Source: an uncultured Ellagibacter sp. (GTDB lineage: Bacteria; Actinomycetota; Coriobacteriia; Coriobacteriales; Eggerthellaceae). Taken from it: a stretch of 64,000 bases of DNA. Location of the stretch: assembly GCA_934654815.1 (NCBI GenBank), contig CAKUGU010000006.1, positions 1 to 64,000 on the forward strand, given 5' to 3'. Of the stretch, positions 8,147 through 15,283 are shown piece after piece (position 1 is the stretch's first letter; each line of letters starts with the position of its first letter). The notes under the pieces are model-generated. The model was not told the origin of the DNA. It saw only the letters and a program-made list of their open reading frames with translations, and made no database searches. Made by a program: the position numbers and the translations under genes.

Positions 8147-8920
8147 ATGTGGGATGTAATTAAGGACTGGGTCTTTGCCGCCATCCAGTTCTTCTACAAC
8201 GGCGTCGGCGACTGGGGCATGGCGATCATCGTCATCACGGTGATCTTCCGCGTGATCGTCGCTCCTCTGGTTCACAAATCCACGACGGCGAACTTCGCTA
8301 TGCAGAAGGTTCAGCCGCTCATGCAGGAAATCCAGACGCGCTTCGCGGACGATCCGGTTCGCCAGCGCGAGGAAATGCAGAAGCTCTACGCCGAGACCAA
8401 GTTCAACCCGCTGGCGGGCTGCCTGCCGATGCTCATCCAGATGCCGGTGTTCATCGCCCTCTACCAGGTGCTTTACAGCATGGGCGACCGTATGCCCGAC
8501 GGCATGACGTATCAGTTCTACCATCTGGTCCCCGACCTCACGATGAACCCCGCGACGGCCATGGGCCAGGGCTTCCTGACGTTTCTGCCCTACCTCATCC
8601 TCATGCTCGTGTTCGCGTTCGTGACGTTCGCCCCGATGCTCCTCCAGCAGAAGAACAACAAGGACAACGCGCAGCGCAAGCAGATGATCATGATGTCCGG
8701 CATTATGTCGCTGTTCATGCTCTGGATTTCGTGGTCCGCCCCCGCAGGCGTGCTTCTGTTCTGGGGCGCGAGCTCCATCTTCGCCGTCATCCAGCAGCAG
8801 ACCACGATGCACTTCCTGAAGAAGAAGGAAGCCGAGGCCGAAGCGGTCGCCGAGGTCAAGCCCGTCAAGATCGACGTGACCCGCAAGGTGAAGAAGCCCC
8901 GTCCCACCAAGAAGCGCTAG
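8147..8920 (+). CDS. yidC: membrane protein insertase YidC (Oxa1 family)
   Basis: 257 residues, the short form usual outside Gram-negatives. Membrane segments occur near residues 22-42 (WGMAIIVITVIFRVIVAPL, with the hydrophilic-groove Arg), 100-120, 150-170 and 190-220. FNPLAGCLPMLIQMPVFIALYQVL is the Oxa1 signature. The C-terminus is Lys-rich. It inserts membrane proteins with or after SecYEG. Confidence 0.96.
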   Translation: MWDVIKDWVFAAIQFFYNGVGDWGMAIIVITVIFRVIVAPLVHKSTTANFAMQKVQPLMQEIQTRFADDPVRQREEMQKLYAETKFNPLAGCLPMLIQMPVFIALYQVLYSMGDRMPDGMTYQFYHLVPDLTMNPATAMGQGFLTFLPYLILMLVFAFVTFAPMLLQQKNNKDNAQRKQMIMMSGIMSLFMLWISWSAPAGVLLFWGASSIFAVIQQQTTMHFLKKKEAEAEAVAEVKPVKIDVTRKVKKPRPTKKR

Positions 8921-8953
8921 TTTTCGTTCGCGAATGAGTTCCTAGGAGTTGTT

Positions 8954-9445
8954 ATGAGCGAAGAAAAGACCGACATCACCGAAGAAGAGCTCGACAACAT
9001 CGCCGACACCGCCATCGCCGCGCTGCAGGATATCCTGAAGTACTTCAACGTCGGCGAGGTGACGATCGACGAATACGAGGGCGACGACGGCGAGTTGATC
9101 CTCGACATCACCGGTGAGGACCTCGCGGTGCTCATCGGGCGCCACGGCAAGACCCTCGACGCGCTGCAGTTCCTCGTGTCCGCCATCACGGTCCGCGCCA
9201 TCGGGTTCCGCTACCCCGTCGTGATCGACGTGGAAGGCTACAAGAGCCGTCAGCGCGACAAGATCGAATCGATCGCGCGCTCGTCGGCGAACCGTGCGGC
9301 GAGCCAGCATCGCAGCGTGAAGATGCGTCCGATGACCCCTTACGAGAGACGGATCGTCCATATCGCGCTTCGCGACGACGATCGCGTCGATACCGCCTCC
9401 GAGGGCGAGGGCAGCGCCCGGCACGTGGTGATTATCCCCCGTTAA
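8954..9445 (+). CDS. khpB: RNA-binding protein KhpB/Jag (KH + R3H)
   Basis: 163 residues. A KH domain (VLIGRHGKTLDALQFLVS, residues ~58-75) is followed by a C-terminal R3H domain (KMRPMTPYERRIVHIALRDD). The N-terminal Jag_N domain found in Firmicutes is absent, replaced by an acidic ~25-residue stretch. The position after yidC is typical. Family members bind RNA and affect cell envelope and division. Confidence 0.93.
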   Translation: MSEEKTDITEEELDNIADTAIAALQDILKYFNVGEVTIDEYEGDDGELILDITGEDLAVLIGRHGKTLDALQFLVSAITVRAIGFRYPVVIDVEGYKSRQRDKIESIARSSANRAASQHRSVKMRPMTPYERRIVHIALRDDDRVDTASEGEGSARHVVIIPR

Positions 9446-9466
9446 ACGTTTTCGAGAGAACCGGGA

Positions 9467-9482
9467 TGTTTCACGTGAAACA
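9467..9482. promoter_or_regulatory. parS: parS site in a terminator-like hairpin
   Basis: A perfect TGTTTCACGTGAAACA at the centre of a perfect 32-bp palindrome (9459-9490, outer arms AACCGGGA/TCCCGGTT), followed by TGCTTTTT. It is 20 bases after the khpB stop. Confidence 0.9.
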
Positions 9483-9486
9483 TCCC

Positions 9487-9544
9487 GGTTTGCTTTTTAC
9501 GGGGCGCGATGGCCTGCCTCATCGCGCCCCGTAAAAAGCAAACC
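9487..9544. terminator. 25-bp-arm inverted repeat between khpB and rsmG
   Basis: Perfect 25-base arms at 9487-9511 and 9520-9544, with an 8-base loop, GC-rich at the tip and with GTAAAAAGC/GCTTTTTAC at the base. It probably ends transcription of the rpmH-khpB operon. Its left arm overlaps the parS palindrome by 4 bases. Confidence 0.7.
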
Positions 9545-9560
9545 GATGAGAGGAGAACGA

Positions 9561-10205
9561 ATGGATGTCATCGAGCGCTACCTCGATGAGCTGCTCGTCG
9601 CGAACGAGACGACCAACCTCACCCGCATCGTGTCGCGGGAAAGCGCCGAGGTTCTCCATATCGAGGACTCGCTTTCCGGGCTGAAGTACGTCGACGAGGC
9701 GCCTGAAGGCCCTTATGCCGACTTGGGGACGGGCGGCGGCTTTCCTGGCGTGCCTCTGGCGGTCAAGACGGGCAGGGACGCCCTTCTGGTCGATTCCGTC
9801 AAGAAGAAGACAGCCATCATCCAGAATATCGTCGACGAGATAGGCATCCCGAATGTGAACACGTACGCGGGCCGTATCGAGGACCTCGCGCGAGAGATGC
9901 CGGAGCATTTCGCCGTGGTGACCGCCCGCGCCCTCTCCTCGCTTTCGTCGCTGATGGAGCTCGCCTCGCCTCTCCTCTTCGAAGGCGGCCTGCTCGTGTG
10001 CTACAAGTCGCATCTTTCCGACGAGGAACGGGACCATGCGCTTTCCCTGCAGGAGAAGCTGGGGCTTGAACTCGTCCACGACGACACGTTCCTTCTGAGC
10101 GACGGCGAGACCACGCGCCGCATGTTCGTGATGAAAAAGTACAAGCAGCCCGATGTCAAGCTCCCGCGTAAAACGGGCATGGCTCAAAAACGGCCGCTGA
10201 AATAA
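9561..10205 (+). CDS. rsmG: 16S rRNA (guanine527-N7)-methyltransferase
   Basis: 214 residues. The SAM-binding motif is ADLGTGGGFPGVPLAV (residues ~53-68), with TARALSSLSSLMELASPLL further on. The ATG at 9561 has AGAGGAG 5 bases upstream; the ATG at 9546 has no such site. rsmG before parA is the usual order. It methylates G527 of 16S rRNA. Confidence 0.95.
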   Translation: MDVIERYLDELLVANETTNLTRIVSRESAEVLHIEDSLSGLKYVDEAPEGPYADLGTGGGFPGVPLAVKTGRDALLVDSVKKKTAIIQNIVDEIGIPNVNTYAGRIEDLAREMPEHFAVVTARALSSLSSLMELASPLLFEGGLLVCYKSHLSDEERDHALSLQEKLGLELVHDDTFLLSDGETTRRMFVMKKYKQPDVKLPRKTGMAQKRPLK

Positions 10206-10231
10206 CCGTTTCTTGTCGAAACGTCCGTAGA

Positions 10232-10247
10232 TGTTTCACGTGGAACA
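10232..10247. promoter_or_regulatory. parS: near-parS site before parA
   Basis: TGTTTCACGTGGAACA, one base from the consensus, within a 24-bp palindrome (10228-10251). It lies about 37 bases before the parA start and could let ParB act on its own operon. Confidence 0.75.
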
Positions 10248-10283
10248 TCTATACTTGTCTGAAGTTACGAAAGGGGGCCATTG

Positions 10284-11288
10284 GTGGGCTGGTTCGATAG
10301 TCTCAAACGCGAAAAAAAAGAAACACGGGCTGTCGTCGAAGCGGAGAAGAAGGCCGCTTCCCCCGTTGCCGTCGCCGCTGATGACGACAACGACGGAATC
10401 GATGTCGAGGATATTCAGGTAATCGAGAGGGAACCTGTTCCCGCACCGCCCGAAATCGAGGACCAGTCGCGTGTCGTGCCCTTGAAGACCTTGGCCGACA
10501 AGAAGCCGGTGACGCACGTCGTCGGCCAGACGAAGGTCATCGCCATCATCAATCAGAAAGGCGGCGTCGGCAAGTCGACGACCGCCATCAACCTCTCGGC
10601 GGCGCTCGGCGAGCGTGGCAAGCAAGTCCTCCTCATCGACCTCGACCCGCAGGGCAATTCCTCGAGCGGGCTCGGCATCGAGAAGGGCGCCGTGCGCTAC
10701 TGCATCTACGATGCGCTTTTGAACGACGTCTCGCTCGACGACATCGTCATCCCCGACGTGTCGCCCGGACTCGACGTCGTTCCCGCGACGATCAACCTCG
10801 CGGGCGCGGAAGTCGAGCTCGTCTCCGAGATGGCGCGCGAGAACCGGCTGAAGGACGCGATCGGGCCGATGCGCGGGCGTTACGACTACGTGTTCATCGA
10901 CTGTCCGCCGTCGCTCGGCCTGCTCACCATCAACGCGCTCGTTGCGGCCGACAAGCTGCTCATCCCCATTCAGTGCGAGTTCTACGCCCTTGAAGGTGTG
11001 ACAAAACTTCTCGATTCGATGAAACGTGTCAAAACACGCCTGAATCCGTCGCTCGACATCTTCGGTGTGCTGCTCACCATGTCCGACACGCGCACCACGC
11101 TCTCGCGTCAAGTGTCGGAAGAAGTCCGAAAGTATTTCGGCAAGCTCGTGTTCGAAACGTCCATTCCCCGTACGGTGAAGCTTTCCGAAGCGCCAAGCTT
11201 CGGGCAGCCGATCACGCAATACGATCCGGCTGGCAAAGGCGCCCAATCGTACGTTGAACTCGCTAAGGAAGTGATCGCCCGTGGCTAG
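10284..11288 (+). CDS. parA: chromosome partitioning ATPase ParA (Soj)
   Basis: 334 residues. A charged N-terminal extension of ~80 residues precedes the deviant Walker A motif NQKGGVGKSTTAINL. The switch/Walker B region is DYVFIDCPPSLGLLTINAL and the C-terminal region ends TSIPRTVKLSEAPSFGQP. The GTG at 10284 is chosen because AAGGGGG is 6 bases upstream; TTG at 10281 is possible. The GTG of parB overlaps its end by 8 bases. It drives segregation of ParB-parS complexes. Confidence 0.97.
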   Translation: MGWFDSLKREKKETRAVVEAEKKAASPVAVAADDDNDGIDVEDIQVIEREPVPAPPEIEDQSRVVPLKTLADKKPVTHVVGQTKVIAIINQKGGVGKSTTAINLSAALGERGKQVLLIDLDPQGNSSSGLGIEKGAVRYCIYDALLNDVSLDDIVIPDVSPGLDVVPATINLAGAEVELVSEMARENRLKDAIGPMRGRYDYVFIDCPPSLGLLTINALVAADKLLIPIQCEFYALEGVTKLLDSMKRVKTRLNPSLDIFGVLLTMSDTRTTLSRQVSEEVRKYFGKLVFETSIPRTVKLSEAPSFGQPITQYDPAGKGAQSYVELAKEVIARG

Positions 11289-12393
11289 AAATTCAAAAGG
11301 CGGCCTTGGTCGCGGACTTGATGCCCTGCTGGGATCGTATGAGGAAACCGTCGCGTCGAACCCGTCGGTCTCGCCCGTTCCCGCAGTCGCGCCGCGAGAG
11401 CAAGTCTCCCCCGCTCCGAAGCCCCCGCTCGAGCGTCTCGAAGTCGAGGCGGAGCTTGAACGGGAGGAAATCAACGAGACGTACCCGGAGGACAACATCC
11501 ATATCAAGGGAGTCGTCCAGCGCCGCGCCGCTCCGCGCCCGGTAACCCCTGCTATCGAGGAGAAGCCGCGCGAGGAAGTGTCGTCTCGTGAGGTCGTCCG
11601 CGCGTCGGAGGAGGTTCCCATCGACAGCGTGTCGCCGAACCCCGATCAGCCGCGCACGCAGTTCAAGAAGGACGAGCTTGAGGAACTTGCCGCTTCCATC
11701 GAAGCTCACGGGCTGCTGCAGCCGGTGCTCGTGCGCCCTGTCGGCGACGGGCGATATGAGATCATCGCCGGCGAGCGCCGTTGGCAGGCGTGCAAGCTCG
11801 CAGGTTTGAAGAAGGTTCCCATCCGCGTGAAGGAAGCCGACGACGACAACTCGCTTGAGCTCGCCCTCATCGAGAACATCCAGCGTTCGAACCTGAACCC
11901 GATCGAAGAGGCGTACGGCTACCGCCGTCTCATGGAGCGTCGCAACATGACGCAGGCTGAGGTGGCCCAAGCCATGTCGAAGGGCCGTTCCACCGTCGCG
12001 AACGCGCTTCGCCTGCTCGAACTTCCCGAGCGGGCCCAGCAGCTGCTCTTCGAGGAGAAGATCACCGCCGGCCATGCCCGCGCCATCCTCTCCATCCCGA
12101 CGAGGGAAGGACGCGAGAAACTGACGGAGAAGCTTGTCAACGAGAAGCTCTCGGTCCGCGAGGTCGAGGCGATCGCGCGCCTTCTCGCCGGCCGCAAGGA
12201 CCCGTCGGAGACGAAGCCCCGCACGCCGATGCCCGCTGCGTACAAGTCGGTCGCGAAGTCGTTGCGCAAGGCGTTCGGCACCAACGTGCGCGTGAAGTCC
12301 TCGAAAGGCAAGAACAAGATCGAGATCGAGTTCAAGGACGAAGCCGATTTGGAGCGCATCTTCGAGGAAATGACCTCCTCTAAGGACGTCTAA
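11281..12393 (+). CDS. parB: chromosome partitioning protein ParB (Spo0J)
   Basis: 370 residues. The CTPase domain shows the GERRWQACK box and ENIQRSNLNPIEEAYGYRRLM. The helix-turn-helix is MTQAEVAQAMSKGRSTVANALRLLELP. A variable ~95-residue N-terminus carries the basic ParA-stimulating start MARNSKGGLGRGLDALLG. A long list of parS sites in this window is its expected target. It is coupled to parA by an 8-base overlap. Confidence 0.97.
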   Translation: MARNSKGGLGRGLDALLGSYEETVASNPSVSPVPAVAPREQVSPAPKPPLERLEVEAELEREEINETYPEDNIHIKGVVQRRAAPRPVTPAIEEKPREEVSSREVVRASEEVPIDSVSPNPDQPRTQFKKDELEELAASIEAHGLLQPVLVRPVGDGRYEIIAGERRWQACKLAGLKKVPIRVKEADDDNSLELALIENIQRSNLNPIEEAYGYRRLMERRNMTQAEVAQAMSKGRSTVANALRLLELPERAQQLLFEEKITAGHARAILSIPTREGREKLTEKLVNEKLSVREVEAIARLLAGRKDPSETKPRTPMPAAYKSVAKSLRKAFGTNVRVKSSKGKNKIEIEFKDEADLERIFEEMTSSKDV

Positions 12394-12429
12394 GGCTTTC
12401 GAATAGACATAAACGAACCGTTAATCGAA

Positions 12430-12469
12430 AAAAGCTCCCTCGCCCGTTACATCGGACGAGGGAGCTTTT
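12430..12469. terminator. bidirectional terminator between parB and rlmN
   Basis: Stem AAAAGCTCCCTCG / CGAGGGAGCTTTT with A-rich and T-rich flanks, between two convergent genes. Confidence 0.85.
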
Positions 12470-12495
12470 CACGTTTGATGAGGATTCGAGAGCGC

Positions 12496-13536
12496 CTATG
12501 CGAGCTTGTTCTTCAACTGACCGCATGCGCCGGCGATGTCCGATCCCCGCGACGAGCGGATGGTCGCCTCGATGTGGCACTTCTCGAGCGTTTCAAGCCA
12601 GTGGCGTATCGTTTTCTGGGGAGTCGCGGAAAACGGGCTTCCCTCGATTGCGTTCATCGGCAGCAGGTTCACGTGGCAGAGCAACCCGCGACAATACTTG
12701 ACGAGCGCGTCAAGGTCCTCCTGGGTGTCGTTCACGCCGTCCATGAGAAGATACTCGAACGTGACGCGGCGGTTCGTCTTCTCGATGTAGTCGATGAGCG
12801 CCCCTCGGAGGCTTTTCAACGACTGACGGGCAACGTGCGGCATGATCTCATCGCGCAGCGGCTGGATGGCGGAATGCAGCGAGATCGCGAGCCCGAACTG
12901 CTCGGGTTCGTTTGCGAGCTGCCGAATCCCGTCGAGCATGCCGCAGGTCGAAACCGTCATGCGGCGGGCCCCGATGTTGAGACCCTTCTTGTCGTTCATG
13001 ATGCGCATCGCGGCGATGACGTTCTCGTAGTTGAGGAACGGCTCGCCCTGCCCCATGCCGACGACGTTGGTGACCCTGCGGCCGAAATCTTCCTCGACGA
13101 AGAAGATCTGGTCGACGATCTCGCCGATGGAGAGGTTGCGGGTGAACCCCTCCTTACCGGTGGCGCAGAACAGGCATTCCATCGGGCAGCCGACTTGCGT
13201 GGAGAAGCACACGGTCAAGCGTTCGCGCGAGGCGTCGGCGGGAATGCCGACCGTTTCGACGAGCGCGCCGTCAGCGAGTTCGAGAACGTACTTGCGCGTG
13301 CCGTCGCGGGATTCCTGGCTGTCGACGAGTTTCGGCGTGGACAGCGTGTAGTTCTCTTCGAGCTCGCTTCGCAGCGCGAGGGAGAGGTTGGTCATTTCCG
13401 CGAACGAGCCGACGTGTTTGCAGTAAAGCCATTCGTAGAGCTGCTTCGCGCGGAATGCAGGTTGGCCGAGGTTCGAGAGGACCTCTTTGAGTCCCTGCAT
13501 ATCGTATGTTTTGATATCGGTAGTCATGAGGGCCAT
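12496..13536 (-). CDS. rlmN: 23S rRNA (adenine2503-C2)-methyltransferase RlmN
   Basis: Radical SAM methyltransferase, 346 residues. The CxxxCxxC cluster is GCPMECLFCATGKEGFTRNL. The catalytic Cys regions VSTCGM and RSSRGSDIAGACGQL near the C-terminus match RlmN. The start at 13536 gives MALMTTDIKTYDM; the ATG at 13527 is equally possible, and neither has a strong ribosome binding site. It is a single minus-strand gene between parB and ddl. Confidence 0.94.
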   Translation of the reverse strand: MALMTTDIKTYDMQGLKEVLSNLGQPAFRAKQLYEWLYCKHVGSFAEMTNLSLALRSELEENYTLSTPKLVDSQESRDGTRKYVLELADGALVETVGIPADASRERLTVCFSTQVGCPMECLFCATGKEGFTRNLSIGEIVDQIFFVEEDFGRRVTNVVGMGQGEPFLNYENVIAAMRIMNDKKGLNIGARRMTVSTCGMLDGIRQLANEPEQFGLAISLHSAIQPLRDEIMPHVARQSLKSLRGALIDYIEKTNRRVTFEYLLMDGVNDTQEDLDALVKYCRGLLCHVNLLPMNAIEGSPFSATPQKTIRHWLETLEKCHIEATIRSSRGSDIAGACGQLKNKLA

Positions 13537-13592
13537 TATAAGTCATTGCTATACTTGCCGAAGAGATCACACTCAACGAAGGGGAGATTATT

Positions 13593-14543
13593 ATGTCCGA
13601 GACGTTCGATCCGGCAACGTGCCGCGTTGCGCTGCTTTCCGGTGGCACGAGCGGCGAGCGCGAGATTTCGATCGCATCCGGCGACGGGGCCGAGGCCGCT
13701 TTGAAGGAGGCGGGTTTTCCCGTCGACCGCTTCGACCCGGCGAACAAGGATGATTTGAAGGCGCTCATCGACGGCGACTACGACGTGGCGTTCCTCTGCC
13801 TGCACGGTCGCCATGGCGAGGACGGCGTTATCCAAGGCTTCCTCGAGACGATCGGGGTCCCCTACACCGGCCCGGGGGTTTGGTCGAGCGCGATCGCCAT
13901 CAACAAGGCTCGCTCGAAGGACTTCTACCGTCTTGCCGGCGTGCCGACCGCTCCTTCGGTGACGCTCCATGCGGGCGAATCGTACACGGTTGCGGATATC
14001 ATCGCCCAGGTTGGGGAGCATGTGGTGGTGAAGCCGGCTTCCGAAGGAAGCTCCATCGGCGTTTCCATCGTGTCGGGAGCGGACGCCATCGAGACTGCGA
14101 TCGACGAGGCGTTCGGCCACGACACGGAAGTCGTCGTGGAGAAGTTCATTTCCGGCCGCGAGTTCACCGTTGCGGTGATCGGCAACGAGCAGCCGCGCGC
14201 CCTTCCTATCATCGAGATCATCGCCCAGAAGGGTGAGTTCTACGATTTCGAGTCGAAGTACGCTGCGGGAGGGTCGAAGCACATCTGCCCCGCCGAGCTG
14301 CCGGAAGAGGAAACGGCGACCATCCAGCGCGAAGCTGTCGGCGCGCACAAGGCCTTGAACTGCGAGGGCGTTTCCCGCACGGACTTCATCCTCGACGAAG
14401 AGGGTAAGCCGTGGGCGCTCGAGACGAACACCATCCCGGGCATGACGAGCACCTCGCTTCTGCCCGATGCCGCCCGTGCTGCGGGAATTCCCTTCCCGCA
14501 GCTGTGCACGATGTTGGTGCAGTACGCGCTTGAACGCAAGTAG
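13593..14543 (+). CDS. ddl: D-alanine-D-alanine ligase
   Basis: 316 residues, ATP-grasp. It begins with the family strand VALLSGGTSGEREISIASG. The ATP-binding core VVVKPASEGSSIGVSIV, the EKFISGREFTVAV region and ALETNTIPGMTSTSLLP are all present. It makes the D-Ala-D-Ala dipeptide for peptidoglycan. AAGGGGAG precedes the ATG. Confidence 0.96.
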   Translation: MSETFDPATCRVALLSGGTSGEREISIASGDGAEAALKEAGFPVDRFDPANKDDLKALIDGDYDVAFLCLHGRHGEDGVIQGFLETIGVPYTGPGVWSSAIAINKARSKDFYRLAGVPTAPSVTLHAGESYTVADIIAQVGEHVVVKPASEGSSIGVSIVSGADAIETAIDEAFGHDTEVVVEKFISGREFTVAVIGNEQPRALPIIEIIAQKGEFYDFESKYAAGGSKHICPAELPEEETATIQREAVGAHKALNCEGVSRTDFILDEEGKPWALETNTIPGMTSTSLLPDAARAAGIPFPQLCTMLVQYALERK

Positions 14544-14561
14544 CGAACCGGCGCGCAAAAG

Positions 14562-15185
14562 CTAGAAGAAAAGGGCCTTCACGGCAAGCACGATCGCCGC
14601 GATCACGACGACGATGAACGCGATGCTCACCGCGTAGCATCCCGGGTTGCCCGCGCGGCCCTTTTCTATCAGCGTCTCGCTTAGTTTGCGCTGGCTTTTT
14701 ATCACGACGGTTCCCGCCGTCTTCGCAGGTTTGTCGGCGCGCATGTCGGGCTTCCAGGTGCCGTTCGATTCGATGAGCTTCGAGATCGCCTGCTCGCCTA
14801 GGTCGATTTCAGGACGGATGCCTTCCGCAAGCATCGAGGAAATGGTCCCGATGAACGTGTCGACCTGCTTTTCGTACTGGGGTTCGCAGCACATCACAGC
14901 CAGTTCGGCCCAATATTTCCCCGGTTCCGGCTCGTTGGAATACGCGACGAGCGAGAGCAGCGCCGTCATTTTCCAGTCGCGCGCGTTGAGGATGCGCAGT
15001 TGACGCGAGAAATCGATGGAGAAATGGCCGATTTTCGCGCCGAATCGGTTTTGTGCCCAGGCGAGGTCTCCATCGAAGACGATCTCATAGCGGTCGCCGA
15101 CGATGTTGTCCGCGCTGAGAAGCAGGGCGCCCTCCTTCTTCGATTCGGGGTCGAGTTTTTGATATGAACCGAAATAACGTTCCAT
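14562..15185 (-). CDS. hypothetical membrane-anchored protein
   Basis: 207 residues, not recognised. The N-terminal half (residues ~25-85) is mixed beta/alpha with RYEIVFDGDLAWAQNRFG and a DFSRQLRILNARDWKMTALL stretch. One C-terminal membrane segment, CYAVSIAFIVVVIAAIVLAVKALF, makes it tail-anchored with the bulk in the cytoplasm. The ATG at 15185 has GAAGGG 6 bases upstream; a longer frame begins at 15251 but would translate the parS at 15207. It is divergent from dinG. Confidence 0.75.
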   Translation of the reverse strand: MERYFGSYQKLDPESKKEGALLLSADNIVGDRYEIVFDGDLAWAQNRFGAKIGHFSIDFSRQLRILNARDWKMTALLSLVAYSNEPEPGKYWAELAVMCCEPQYEKQVDTFIGTISSMLAEGIRPEIDLGEQAISKLIESNGTWKPDMRADKPAKTAGTVVIKSQRKLSETLIEKGRAGNPGCYAVSIAFIVVVIAAIVLAVKALFF

Positions 15186-15206
15186 TGAGAACCCTTCGCT
15201 CGATAA

Positions 15207-15222
15207 TGTTTCACGTGAAACA
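15207..15222. promoter_or_regulatory. parS: parS site
   Basis: A perfect TGTTTCACGTGAAACA within a 26-bp palindrome (15202-15227, GATAA/TTATC outer arms), in the divergent gap before dinG. Confidence 0.9.
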
Positions 15223-15243
15223 TTATCTAATATAATCGGTTGG

Positions 15244-15259
15244 TGTTTCACGTGAAACG
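15244..15259. promoter_or_regulatory. parS: near-parS site
   Basis: TGTTTCACGTGAAACG, one mismatch at the last base, 37 bases from the previous site. It lies 25 bases before the dinG start. Confidence 0.75.
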
Positions 15260-15283
15260 CTTGGAGTAATTGAGAGAAGCTTT

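Noticed and set aside
12823..12831. TTTTCAACG in rlmN as a DnaA box
   Set aside because: A single one-mismatch copy inside a gene, with no cluster.
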